Shown here: positions 56,188 to 64,000 of the stretch, one piece after another
How positions within the stretch are numbered: the first letter of the stretch is position 1
How the letters are laid out: every line of letters begins with the position of its first letter
Origin: Terriglobia bacterium
GTDB lineage: Bacteria; Acidobacteriota; UBA6911
Reading direction: 5' to 3'
NCBI GenBank assembly: GCA_020072565.1
Contig: JAIQGI010000004.1
Location: forward strand, 62,001 to 126,000
DNA length: 64,000 bases
Translations under genes and position numbers: made by a program
Notes under the pieces: generated by a model
Told to the model about the DNA's origin: nothing
Databases searched by the model: none
What the model saw: the letters and a program-made list of their open reading frames with translations, nothing else

Positions 56188-57129
56188 TCAAGTCTTGTCG
56201 CGCTGCCAGAGGTAGGCGCCGAAGTCGCGCCGGTTTTTGAACCCGAGCCGAAGGTACCATTCGTATGCACGCCGGTTCTGCCGGGTGACCGTAAGCCTGA
56301 CGGTTCGATACCCCGCGGATTTGAGCTGGTTCACTGCCTGGTGGATCAGAGCGGATCCCAGATTTCTTCCCTGATGCGCCGGATGAATTGATATCTGCGG
56401 AATCATGGCCGAGGCGGCCGAGAGACGGGATGTCAGGATGAATCCGCAAGGGGTGCCGCGGCTGTCCAGGCCCACGAAGGATGAATCGGGCTGGAATATG
56501 CCGCAGCCGGGATTTTCCACCAGGCTGCGCAGATAGGCCTCACAGTTCGCCTCGGAACCATAATCTTCGCAGATGACAGCATCGATTCCGTTCCGATAGC
56601 TCCGGTAGGCTGCTTCGGCCGCGGATAGCAGATGTCGGGGATGCCAGGGCACAATCGTCCCGCGATATTTCGGGTCGGGCCATGCGCAGGCGGCCAAGTC
56701 CAGCTCCAGGTAATGGCGGAGAAAGCACTGGAAGCCGTGCCGCGAAAAAATCGTGGTCAAGTCCAGGCCGTTAAGCGGGATGATCTGGGCCTCGATCCGG
56801 CGCAGGTTGCGCGTTTCTTTCAGGCTTTCAATCGCGCGCGAGAGGACCAGGTCGGCGGTGTGCTGAGCGTGCGGTGAGGCAACGAAGACGGTTCCGATCA
56901 TGCCTTTAGAACGGGAGATCAGGAAGTAAGTATACGCCAGCAGTTCCGTGCCGCTGATCGCGACAAAGCCCGGCAGCAGCCGCTGCTCGAGGAAACCGAA
57001 GAGGATCCGGCGGATGGGCGCGTAGTCCCAGTCGAGCTCGCGCAGCCAGGCTTGCTCTTCCTTGTTCATGAGCGCTGCCACGAGGTCGATTTCCGCCTGG
57101 CTGAGAGGCGCCAGCTCTATTTCAGACAT
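56188..57129 (-). CDS. Tandem GNAT acetyltransferase
   Basis: The 313-residue product has two GNAT-like halves. The second (about 170-313) shows the acetyl-CoA motif A, PQISIHPAHQGRNLGSALIHQAVNQL, and motif B NRRAYEWYLRLGFKNR. The first (about 1-150) has a similar fold pattern without the loop, so it may be a non-catalytic duplicate. ATG 57129 overlaps the response regulator upstream by 13 nt, so both are probably co-translated. The substrate is unknown; the operon contains no sugar gene, although the glycan operon nearby lacks its N-acetyltransferase. Confidence 0.8.
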   Translation of the reverse strand: MSEIELAPLSQAEIDLVAALMNKEEQAWLRELDWDYAPIRRILFGFLEQRLLPGFVAISGTELLAYTYFLISRSKGMIGTVFVASPHAQHTADLVLSRAIESLKETRNLRRIEAQIIPLNGLDLTTIFSRHGFQCFLRHYLELDLAACAWPDPKYRGTIVPWHPRHLLSAAEAAYRSYRNGIDAVICEDYGSEANCEAYLRSLVENPGCGIFQPDSSFVGLDSRGTPCGFILTSRLSAASAMIPQISIHPAHQGRNLGSALIHQAVNQLKSAGYRTVRLTVTRQNRRAYEWYLRLGFKNRRDFGAYLWQRDKT

Positions 57130-58223
57130 AAGACTTCGCTGGGCTCCTGGGCCCGGTGCCGGCGATTCACCAGGTCGTGAATGCTCTTCCACGTTTCGGG
57201 TGCGATGCTGAGGAACGCCTCGGTCACTTTAGGGTCAAACTGAGTGCCGCTGCAGCGTCGCACCTCTTCCCGCGCGGCTAGGAAAGACAGGGCCCTGCGG
57301 TACGGGCGGTTGCTGGTCATGGCATCCAACGTGTCCACCACGCCGAATATCCTGGCACCGAGCGGGATTTCAGTGCAGGCGAGCCCGTTCGGATAACCGG
57401 TGCCATCCCACCGCTCCTGGTGGGCCAGGACGATCTCGGCCGCCGGCGCCAGGAACCTCACGCCGCGCAGAATTTCATAGCCCACCAGCGGGTGGCGCTT
57501 CATCTGGATCCATTCGTCGGGCGTGAGCTTCCCCGGTTTCAGCAAGATGGAATCCGGAACCCCGATCTTGCCGACGTCATGCAACAGTGCGCCGCGCCCG
57601 ATGTCGATGAGGTCCTCGGTTTTCAGGCTCAGGCCCTGGGCGAGAGTAATGGCGTACTCACGTACCCGCTGGGAGTGGGCCTGGGTTTCGTGCTCCCGCG
57701 CATCCAGGGCTGCCGCCAGCGCTTCCAGTGTGAAACGGTAGCTTTCCTCGACCTCTCGGAGCGCTCCGTTCAGCTCGAAGGTGCGCTCCTGCACGAGTCG
57801 TTCCAGTTCGTGCTGGTAATAGCGATTCTCTAACATCAGGCGGTGCCGTTCCAGGGCTTTGCCCACCGCGCGCCGGACTGCGAGCAGGTCGAAGGGCTTG
57901 GTGATATAGTCGCATGCTCCCAGTTTGAGCGAGTCCACGGCCATTTTCAGATCCATCACCCCCGTGATCATGATAACGGACGTATCGGGATGGTGCTTCT
58001 TGATGGAGCGCAGCAGCTCGATTCCGGACATCCCCGGCATGCACACATCACTCATGACCAGGGAAAAGGTGTCATTCCTGATCTTGTTCAGGGCATCGAA
58101 GGCGTTGGATGCGGGGATGCACTCGCAGGAATCGTTCGAGAGGCTGCGCACAAGCAGCGAGCGGATCTCGGCCTCATCGTCGACAATGAGTACCTTGCTG
58201 GGAGGGGTGCCGTTTTCCATCAT
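57117..58223 (-). CDS. Response regulator with HD-GYP c-di-GMP phosphodiesterase domain
   Basis: The 368-residue product has a receiver (DDEAEIRSLLVRSL, phosphoacceptor Asp in VMSDVCMPGMSG, Lys in ITKPFD), a coiled linker, and an HD-GYP domain with HDVGKIGVPD, the HQERWDGTGYPNGL signature and GARIFGVVDTLDAMTSNRPYR. All metal residues seem present, so it should hydrolyse c-di-GMP. It overlaps the GNAT gene by 13 nt and lies directly after the ParA-like gene, as part of a minus-strand operon convergent with motAB. c-di-GMP lowering usually favours motility (established in other systems; not shown here). Confidence 0.92.
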   Translation of the reverse strand: MMENGTPPSKVLIVDDEAEIRSLLVRSLSNDSCECIPASNAFDALNKIRNDTFSLVMSDVCMPGMSGIELLRSIKKHHPDTSVIMITGVMDLKMAVDSLKLGACDYITKPFDLLAVRRAVGKALERHRLMLENRYYQHELERLVQERTFELNGALREVEESYRFTLEALAAALDAREHETQAHSQRVREYAITLAQGLSLKTEDLIDIGRGALLHDVGKIGVPDSILLKPGKLTPDEWIQMKRHPLVGYEILRGVRFLAPAAEIVLAHQERWDGTGYPNGLACTEIPLGARIFGVVDTLDAMTSNRPYRRALSFLAAREEVRRCSGTQFDPKVTEAFLSIAPETWKSIHDLVNRRHRAQEPSEVLCLK

Positions 58224-58228
58224 GAATA

Positions 58229-59452
58229 TCAAGCCACTGTTGGCTCAAGCCTCGTCTTCCGGCTCTCGATCTGGCGGATGACATTGAAATGCTGAGCGCG
58301 CATCAACTCAACCACCTGGCCATTGTGGTGGGGATCCCGCATTGTCGACGGGTATTCCGATTTCGTCGACAGTATAACACGGCCGTCACAGAACACCTGG
58401 GTGGTGATGCAGTTTCCGGCAGCGCCCATATCTTCTGTCTGGACGTGCAGGTCCCGGCCCATGAGTACCAGACTGTCATTCAGCCCCATGGCCGGCACGA
58501 GGGCGACACTGTCGTGCGGCTCTTCGCGCTCGGCGCCATCGCCAGGTGTGTCCCCGTCGGCCAGGTGCATCGCGACTTGCCGGACCTGATGCGCCAACTT
58601 GCAGTCGGGCTCGCCGGAATCCCGCGGGCTCATGCGCTGGGCGGCTCTGCGCGCGGCGTCGTCAAACTGGACCAGGCCGCAGAATCGCATGTCAATGCTC
58701 AGGAACTTTCTGGCCGATGACAGAATGATCTCCGCGATGCGCTGGTCCTGTTCTGAAACAGCCATGTTGACGAGCAGAAGGGGCCGCCAGGCATCCACCA
58801 TGGCTGCGATGCTTGCGGCTACTTCCGGCGCCGCCGGCCGCAGCAGGTCGAGGAAGTCCGTCATGGTTCGCGGTTTCGCGGCCCCTATGCCTTGATGCAT
58901 CTGCCGCAGTGCGGTGTCCACTTCCGCGTGGGAGCCGAACCTCTCCTGTATTCTGCGATATGTCGAATTCCTGATGAATCGGTAGGTGCATCGCATCGAA
59001 GCCGGGTCCGGCGAAGTCACCACAATCGGCTCGTGCGCCAGATTGAAGAAATCCAGTACGTTGAGGGATGCGCCGCTCCCCACGTCGATCAGGACGTAGT
59101 CCGCGTCCAGGTGCGAGAGAAGTTCGGCCATCTTGCGCTGCTCACCGGGGGCCAGGTCAGCCATGCCGAGTTCGTCACCGACGCAATTCAGGAAGCGCAT
59201 CCGTGGCTCGGGAGTCGGGATCAGTGCTTCGGGAAGAGTGGCGCGCCGCGTCAAAACGTCCCGCAGGGTCAAGCTGGGGGCCTTGATGCCGAGAGAGGCA
59301 TGCAAGTCGGGTGCCGCCAGGTTGGCATCGACGAGGATGACCGACTTGCCCGCCCGAGCCAGCGCAGCGCCCATAGCTGCAGCCAGGAAGCTCGTGCCCA
59401 CACCGCCTTTCCCGCTGCCGATAGTCCACAACCTGTTTCTGCACACACGCAT
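58229..59452 (-). CDS. ParA/CpaE-like P-loop ATPase with C-terminal extra domain
   Basis: The 407-residue product has the ParA-type deviant P-loop GSGKGGVGTSF (residues 12-22), DANLAAPDLHASLG, DYVLIDVGSGAS and VVTSPDPASMRCTYRFI. The usual KGGVGK[ST] reads KGGVGTS, as in the CpaE/TadZ group. The last 90 residues (MGRDLHVQTEDMG, ITTQVFCDGRVILSTKSEY) form a separate domain that I cannot assign to a named family. It begins an operon with the HD-GYP regulator and GNAT genes. A role in placing a cell-envelope structure is an inference. A start at 59473 would add 7 residues. Confidence 0.8.
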   Translation of the reverse strand: MRVCRNRLWTIGSGKGGVGTSFLAAAMGAALARAGKSVILVDANLAAPDLHASLGIKAPSLTLRDVLTRRATLPEALIPTPEPRMRFLNCVGDELGMADLAPGEQRKMAELLSHLDADYVLIDVGSGASLNVLDFFNLAHEPIVVTSPDPASMRCTYRFIRNSTYRRIQERFGSHAEVDTALRQMHQGIGAAKPRTMTDFLDLLRPAAPEVAASIAAMVDAWRPLLLVNMAVSEQDQRIAEIILSSARKFLSIDMRFCGLVQFDDAARRAAQRMSPRDSGEPDCKLAHQVRQVAMHLADGDTPGDGAEREEPHDSVALVPAMGLNDSLVLMGRDLHVQTEDMGAAGNCITTQVFCDGRVILSTKSEYPSTMRDPHHNGQVVELMRAQHFNVIRQIESRKTRLEPTVA

Positions 59453-59792
59453 ATCGATTCTCGCCGGGACCATGTCCCTTATCGACAGGACGCAAACCGA
59501 ACTTTATTCGCCTCCCGGCCGAACGTGCCCGCCGAAGAAGGACGTGAGGTGTGCCGGAGTCGCTCTTCTTGGCGATGCCGTTCGCCGACAGGCGCCAAAA
59601 TAGGAACTCTTGCGTGCCGACGACGCGGAGGGGTGTCGCCACGCTACCGTCCTGCCGAAGCGTCGGCTGCCTGCTGGCAGGCTACGGGGGTCACATACTC
59701 ATGCGACCTTCTGCCGGTCGCAGAGCAGCTCGACTACGATCGGTTTTCCGCGCATCCCCGCCGGGCGTCTTGCACGGGAAGAAAACGGCGGT
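59453..59792. other. Gap upstream of the ParA-like gene
   Basis: The 340 nt between the ParA-like start and the VWA gene stop hold no frame with protein-like composition. A small hairpin GCCTGC-TG-GCAGGC at 59669-59682 could end VWA transcription (minus strand) but has no T-run. A promoter for the ParA operon should be here, and I cannot place it. Confidence 0.35.
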
Positions 59793-60701
59793 TCACTGTA
59801 GATTGGGGACGACGGGATGAGCCATGACCTTCACGCCGGGACGGGTACATTCGATCCTCAGCGGCGCCGGCTGATCGGAAGCAGATTCCGATTGGAAGCC
59901 GATCGTGTAGAAGGTCCGGATCTGATTGGAAATCCTGCGGCCGAGACCCTCGATCCCTTCCATGGTTGAGAAATAGGCGCCACCGGCGGTGACCGCGGCG
60001 AGCTCACGCAATGACGCCTCACTCTGCGGCGGCGGCAGCCCCAAGCCGGCGTTGGTCCTGGATGCGAAGCTGGCGATGAAGAGTTCCACATTCGAGGCCG
60101 TCAACAGGTTCTTCAGCGGCTTAAGTCTGGCGCCCGTCCCCGTATCGAGAAAATCGAGGAAAACAATCAGCACACGGCGCTTTTCATTGCGCTGAACCAT
60201 CTTCTTGACGGCCTCAAGGAGGGTGCCATACAGGAAGGACTCCTCAGTGGAGCGCTGAGCGCGCAGTTGCTGGATGACATCTTTGATCCGGCCCGTATCC
60301 GGACTGAAATCGAGCGCGACCCGCATCTCCTTGTCGTAGGTGCCCACCCATCCGATCTGGTTTGCCAGCCCCTGATCGATTAACTGATAGGCCACATTGG
60401 TCGCTGCCATAGAGCTCGGAATTCCGACCTGGTCTCGCCGTGCATCATCGAAGGGCAGGGGCAGAATCGCGCGATCAAAAAGGAGACCGTAGGCCGTCGG
60501 GACTTCAGGTCCGGAAAAGAACTCCACTTCACGGGGCCGGCCGTTTTCGAAGATCCGGACCTCATCCCGGTTCAAGTCCTCGAGGAACATGCGGTTCTTG
60601 CCAAGGAAACTCGCGGTTGCGAAGACCGGCCTCTTTTGCACGGGGAGGTCGGGTACGGTCCAACAAAGCAGCGAAGCCAGCAACAAAACCAGCGCGGGCA
60701 T
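59793..60701 (-). CDS. VWFA-related protein with degenerate metal site
   Basis: The 302-residue product starts with a signal peptide (residues 1-20, ALVLLLASLLCWTVPDLP), then VFATASFLGKNRMFLEDLNRDEVRIFENGRPREVEFFSG, the beta-rich part that precedes the VWA domain in the acidobacterial family. The A-domain strand then reads YGLLFDRAILPLP, so the DxSxS of the MIDAS motif is missing. The later RRVLIVFLDFLDTG and TAGGAYFSTMEG are family-like. It was probably an exported protein that has lost metal binding. ATG 60701 follows GGGAGGAG. Confidence 0.85.
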   Translation of the reverse strand: MPALVLLLASLLCWTVPDLPVQKRPVFATASFLGKNRMFLEDLNRDEVRIFENGRPREVEFFSGPEVPTAYGLLFDRAILPLPFDDARRDQVGIPSSMAATNVAYQLIDQGLANQIGWVGTYDKEMRVALDFSPDTGRIKDVIQQLRAQRSTEESFLYGTLLEAVKKMVQRNEKRRVLIVFLDFLDTGTGARLKPLKNLLTASNVELFIASFASRTNAGLGLPPPQSEASLRELAAVTAGGAYFSTMEGIEGLGRRISNQIRTFYTIGFQSESASDQPAPLRIECTRPGVKVMAHPVVPNLQ

Positions 60702-60722
60702 GCGATCTCCTCCCAATGGGTC

Positions 60723-62069
60723 TCAGGCCCCGGAAAGACGCGGATCGCGGAAAAGCAGCGGATGCAGCAGCGTCGATTGCAGAAACCTCCATACGTAGCG
60801 CGGGCGCAGGTGGTAGGAGACGTAGGCAAACTCGCGCAGGCGATGGAGCTCCTCCGGCGAAATGGCCGGGTGCCGGTACACGCTGGTCCAGCCGTTGAAG
60901 TGCTCCCAGTCCCGGTCGAAGATCCGACCCTCGACGTTGCGGAAAAACTGCGTTCCCGGGTAGGGGGTCGTCACCGTGAACTGAATCGCGAAGGTGTTCA
61001 GTTTCTTGGCGTAGCGAATTGTGTCGCGCACGCCGCCGGCCGTGTCGCTGGGAAGGCCGAAGGTGTAATTGGCGATGACCCGGATGCCCAGCTTGTGACA
61101 GTGATCGATCACGCTCTCCTGGTGGGTTTTGGGGATCGCCTTGCGCAGGTTCGCGCGCAGCGTCCTTTCATTCGCAGATTCGATGCCCACTTCCACGCTG
61201 CGCAGTCCGGCCCGGTGCAACAGCGTGATCAATTCCGGATCGAGGCGGTCGGTGCGTGCTTCCATGCTCCAACGCACCTTGAGCCCGCGGCGCAATATCA
61301 GCTCGGCCAGTTCCGTGGCGCGCTCCCTGCCGTAGGTCAGATTGGGATCGCGAAAGGAGATGCCGTGTATGCCGTATTTGCCCACCAGGTTCTCGATTTC
61401 GTCCACGATATTTTCCGGGGTCCGGACGCGGAACTTCGAATTGACCAGGTAAGGACAGTAGTTGCAGGTATAAGGGCAGCCGCGGCTTCCCAGCATGGGC
61501 AACGTGATGCCGCGGTTGGTGATGATCTGGTAGCGGAAACGCCGGATGTCGAACTGATCCCAGTTGGGGTAGGGAAGTGAATCCAGATCCTCGACGAATC
61601 CTGCCGAGATCACTCCACTGGGGATTTCTCCGCACCCCAGCGCCGGGGCGATGTTCTCTATTTCTTCCTTCACGATAAAGTCGGCGGCTTCCTCGAAGAA
61701 TTCCGGGACGGTCGCTGCGAATGCGCCGAAGTAGCCGACTTTGCTGCCATAGCGGTGCCTGGCCTCCAGGCCGATCTCGCGCTCAAAGGTGCAGTCGACG
61801 ATCGACGAAGCGATCAGATACAGGTCGGCAGGCTCGAGCTGGTTCAGATGCCGGACCTCGAGGATGCGGACCTCCGCGCCACTCCTTTCGAGGATGGAGT
61901 CGAGATAGGCAAGCTTGATGTTGGGAATGGAAGCTACCCTGCGCTTGGCTGTCTCCAGCAGCCGGGCAAACGGCGAGCTGCCCACGGTAAAAACCGTGCC
62001 AAAGCCCCCGGCCACATCCTTGAGCGTGCAGTTCTTCTGCCGGCTTGCGCTCAGCACGACGATTTTCAT
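60723..62069 (-). CDS. B12-binding-type radical SAM protein
   Basis: The 448-residue product has an N-terminal Rossmann-like half (about 1-165, cobalamin-binding type but without an obvious DxHxxG) and a radical SAM half with the CxxxCxxC motif in SRGCPYTCNYCPY, IHGISFRDPNLTYG, VRWSMEARTDRLDPELI and SVEVGIESANERTLR. The C-terminal 80 residues (DRDWEHFNGWTSVYRHP and beyond) are typical of the B12-radical SAM group. The reaction is unknown. It is 21 nt upstream of the VWA gene on the same strand and probably co-transcribed with it. ATG 62069 is the start; an upstream extension lacks likeness to the family. Confidence 0.85.
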   Translation of the reverse strand: MKIVVLSASRQKNCTLKDVAGGFGTVFTVGSSPFARLLETAKRRVASIPNIKLAYLDSILERSGAEVRILEVRHLNQLEPADLYLIASSIVDCTFEREIGLEARHRYGSKVGYFGAFAATVPEFFEEAADFIVKEEIENIAPALGCGEIPSGVISAGFVEDLDSLPYPNWDQFDIRRFRYQIITNRGITLPMLGSRGCPYTCNYCPYLVNSKFRVRTPENIVDEIENLVGKYGIHGISFRDPNLTYGRERATELAELILRRGLKVRWSMEARTDRLDPELITLLHRAGLRSVEVGIESANERTLRANLRKAIPKTHQESVIDHCHKLGIRVIANYTFGLPSDTAGGVRDTIRYAKKLNTFAIQFTVTTPYPGTQFFRNVEGRIFDRDWEHFNGWTSVYRHPAISPEELHRLREFAYVSYHLRPRYVWRFLQSTLLHPLLFRDPRLSGA

Positions 62070-62477
62070 AAGAGCCTTCGAATCTCGAGGCGGACCCTGA
62101 ACGAGCGGGATTCGGAACCAGGCTTCAAATCCATGCTGCAAAAGGCCGCGCGCATGGCAAAATGCCTGGCGGACACGCCCTCCACCCTGAAACGACTGCC
62201 GGCGAGGGCTCAATCCCGGCCGAATGCCCACCTCCATCCGGGAAATGCGATTATATCAGCTAACCGGCCTATTACAACCCTGTGGCAACGCCGGGGCAAC
62301 TAGACGTTCGACACATGAGCCGGGCGACGCTGCACCGTCCGTGTCCGCATTCGATATTCTGTCACGGAGTTTCCGCGCGGCATAAATCAATTGTGTTTTT
62401 CGGGCGTCTCTGTTACTTTGCTTTGTTGATGTCATGAGCCGAGCCTCCCAAAGGAAGCACGGACGCCGATTATACAG
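62070..62477. other. Divergent gap between radical SAM gene and lepB
   Basis: This 408-nt region separates the minus-strand radical SAM gene from lepB and should carry promoters for both. I found no gene in it. A sigma54-like sequence at 62281-62296 has the right GG-to-GC spacing, but the -12 element is poor (GGGC), and it is 180 nt from lepB; I do not call it. Bases 62380-62430 are T-rich. Confidence 0.4.
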
Positions 62478-63068
62478 ATGGAACCAAAACTCGCCTCTCC
62501 GCCGGAAGTTCCGAATCCGCCTGAAGGGACAAACGCGCCGGTTTCAGGCACGAATCTCTTTTCCGAATTGAGATCGTGGTTTCGGGATGTCCTCTTCGCA
62601 ATTGCAACCGCAATCTTCATCGTCATTTTTGTAATCCAGCCCGTCAAAGTCGAAGGCACCAGCATGCAGCCGCGCCTGGTGGATCAGGAAAGGATCTTCG
62701 TCAACCGCTTCATCTACCGTTTTGAGGACATCCACCGGGGCGACATCGTGGTCTTCTGGTATCCCAGAGACACGAACAAGTCGTTCATCAAGAGGGTGGT
62801 GGCCGTTCCCGGCGACATGGTTGAGATCCTCAATGGCGTGGTGTTTGTAAATGGACATGAGGACAAGGAGCCGTACCTCAAACCTGAATTCCGGGATCAT
62901 GAGTCCTATTCCAAGACCGTCATCCCGCCGGAGCAGTACTTTGTACTCGGTGACCACCGGAATTCCAGCAACGACAGCCGCAACTGGGGATTTGTTCCCA
63001 GAAACCTGATATACGGCAAGGCGATTTTCCGTTACTGGCCCGTGTCGCGCCTGGGCCTGGTAGAATAA
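62478..63068 (+). CDS. lepB: Signal peptidase I LepB
   Basis: LepB removes signal peptides at the outer face of the inner membrane. The 196-residue product has a Pro-rich cytoplasmic N-terminus, one membrane segment (about 37-54, VLFAIATAIFIVIFVI), the catalytic Ser62 in EGTSMQP, the general base Lys105 in SFIKRVVAVPGD, and the C-terminal box VLGDHRNSSNDSRNWGFV. The single membrane span and short length are like the Gram-positive/short Gram-negative types. A short intergenic region precedes carA. Confidence 0.94.
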   Translation: MEPKLASPPEVPNPPEGTNAPVSGTNLFSELRSWFRDVLFAIATAIFIVIFVIQPVKVEGTSMQPRLVDQERIFVNRFIYRFEDIHRGDIVVFWYPRDTNKSFIKRVVAVPGDMVEILNGVVFVNGHEDKEPYLKPEFRDHESYSKTVIPPEQYFVLGDHRNSSNDSRNWGFVPRNLIYGKAIFRYWPVSRLGLVE

Positions 63069-63120
63069 TCCGGCAGCGCCGGCCTGACGGCGCCCGGGAT
63101 GCCTCTACTTCAAGTTCTGA

Positions 63121-64000
63121 ATGGCCCCAATGAAAGCAATACTGGCGCTTGAAGACGGCCGCACCTTCACGGGCTGTGCCTTTGGTGCCGAGGGGGAGGT
63201 CTGCGGAGAGGTGGTTTTCAATACCTCTCTTTCCGGCTATCAGGAGATCCTCACCGATCCGTCCTATGCCGGGCAGATCGTCGTCATGACCTATCCCCAT
63301 ATCGGCAACTATGGCATGAATCGCGAAGACGAGGAGTCGGGCAAGCCCTTCGTCCAGGGATTTGTCGCGCGCGAATTCAGTGCTTTTACCTCGAACTGGC
63401 GCGCCCTGGAATCGCTCGAGGAGTACCTCAAGCAGCATGGGATCGTGTCGATGTCGGAAGTGGACACCCGGGCGATCGTCCGGCACATTCGCAGCCGGGG
63501 AGCCATGCGCGGCATTGTCAGTTCGGTCGACCTGGACGGTCAGCGGCTCGCAGAGCGCGCCCGGCGGGAACCGGGAATGCTCGGCCAGGACCTGGCTTCC
63601 GCAGTCAGCTGCCAGGCGCCGTACGCGTGGCCGGATCCTCCCGGAGCCCCGCCCGATCGCTTCCGCGTCGTAGCCTACGACTTCGGCATCAAGAGGACGA
63701 TTCTGGCCAATCTGGCACGTTCCGGCTGCAGTGTCGTGGTCGTGCCCGCGCAGACGGGGGTGGATGAAACCCTATCATTGCGACCGGACGGGATTTTTCT
63801 CTCCAACGGTCCTGGTGACCCGGCCCCGCTCAGTTACGCTGCCGACACCGTGCGCGGGCTGCTGGGCAAGGTGCCGCTCTTCGGAATCTGTCTGGGCCAC
63901 CAGATTATGGGTCTGGCTTTAGGCGGGAAGACCTACAAGCTCAAATTCGGTCATCGCGGCGCCAATCAGCCGGTGAAGAATGCCAGGACGGGGCGCGTGG
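63121..64000 (+). CDS. carA: Carbamoyl-phosphate synthase small subunit, partial
   Basis: CarA supplies ammonia from glutamine for carbamoyl phosphate (pyrimidine and arginine synthesis). The 293 residues in the window show the N-terminal CarA domain ([57 protein letters not shown]) and part of the class I glutaminase domain ([22 protein letters not shown], and the Cys nucleophile in [17 protein letters not shown]). The 3' end with the His-Glu pair lies outside the window. ATG 63121 or ATG 63130 could start it. Confidence 0.95.
   Translation, partial: MAPMKAILALEDGRTFTGCAFGAEGEVCGEVVFNTSLSGYQEILTDPSYAGQIVVMTYPHIGNYGMNREDEESGKPFVQGFVAREFSAFTSNWRALESLEEYLKQHGIVSMSEVDTRAIVRHIRSRGAMRGIVSSVDLDGQRLAERARREPGMLGQDLASAVSCQAPYAWPDPPGAPPDRFRVVAYDFGIKRTILANLARSGCSVVVVPAQTGVDETLSLRPDGIFLSNGPGDPAPLSYAADTVRGLLGKVPLFGICLGHQIMGLALGGKTYKLKFGHRGANQPVKNARTGRV

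Noticed and set aside
62281-62296. Sigma54-like TGGCAACGCCGGGGCA before lepB
   Set aside because: Spacing is right, but the -12 element is GGGC, and lepB is not expected to be sigma54-dependent; it lies 180 nt away.
1-64000. CRISPR arrays, tRNA or rRNA genes, insertion sequences
   Set aside because: I found no regularly spaced repeats, no tRNA T-loop (GGTTCGAATCC-like) with a cloverleaf, no rRNA segment and no transposase frame.

Overview
The window is GC-rich Gram-negative DNA, most likely from an Acidobacteriota genome. FlgH and FlgI (L and P rings) imply an outer membrane. Two von Willebrand proteins, at 1-608 and 59793-60701, resemble the VWFA-related family that is expanded in Acidobacteria. 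The phylum call is inference; no 16S rRNA gene or other marker is present. I saw no tRNA, rRNA, CRISPR array or insertion sequence.

Layout. Positions 1-5351 hold a VWA protein and a two-component module: a sigma54 activator (minus strand), then divergently a PAS histidine kinase and a second sigma54 activator, similar to FleS/FleR. Positions 5471-29640 are a nearly unbroken plus-strand flagellar array: flgBC-fliEFGHIJK, flgDE, fliLNOPQR-flhB, flhAFG-fliA, fliM-fliY, then an HDOD protein and a small membrane protein. Positions 29907-40013 hold flgFGAHI, a flgJ-peptidase M23 fusion, flgM, an unknown 67-aa protein, flgN, flgK, flgL, fliW and csrA. Positions 40177-45922 on the minus strand hold fliC, flaG, fliD, fliS, a FliT-like gene and a Maf-type flagellin glycosyltransferase. 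Positions 46388-53761 form a nonulosonic-acid (pseudaminic/legionaminic-like) operon headed by an unknown gene. Positions 54195-56087 are flbD-motAB. Positions 56188-62069 on the minus strand hold a tandem-GNAT protein, an HD-GYP response regulator, a ParA/CpaE-like ATPase, a VWA protein and a radical SAM protein. lepB and the start of carA close the window.

Regulation can largely be read from the DNA. Six 16-nt matches to the sigma54 promoter (TGGC-N8 or 9-TGC, with 12-nt GG-to-GC spacing) precede flgB, flgD, fliL, flhA, flgF and the glycan operon. Two of them have a GGCAA-N3-TTGCC dyad 100-125 bp upstream, a plausible binding site for one of the two activators. Four sigma28 promoters with an identical 16-nt spacer (TAAN-N16-NNCGATAW) precede flgM, fliC, flaG-fliD-fliS and flbD-motAB. 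This gives the expected order: sigma54 for the basal body and hook, then FliA/FlgM for filament and motor. A further layer is post-transcriptional: the fliC Shine-Dalgarno sits in a 6-nt hairpin loop shaped like a CsrA site, and csrA and fliW lie in the same cluster.

The least explained parts are the ATP-grasp and HAD genes in the nonulosonic operon and its unknown first gene, the FlgJ-M23 fusion, the small proteins at 35855 and 28126, and the ParA/HD-GYP/GNAT operon.
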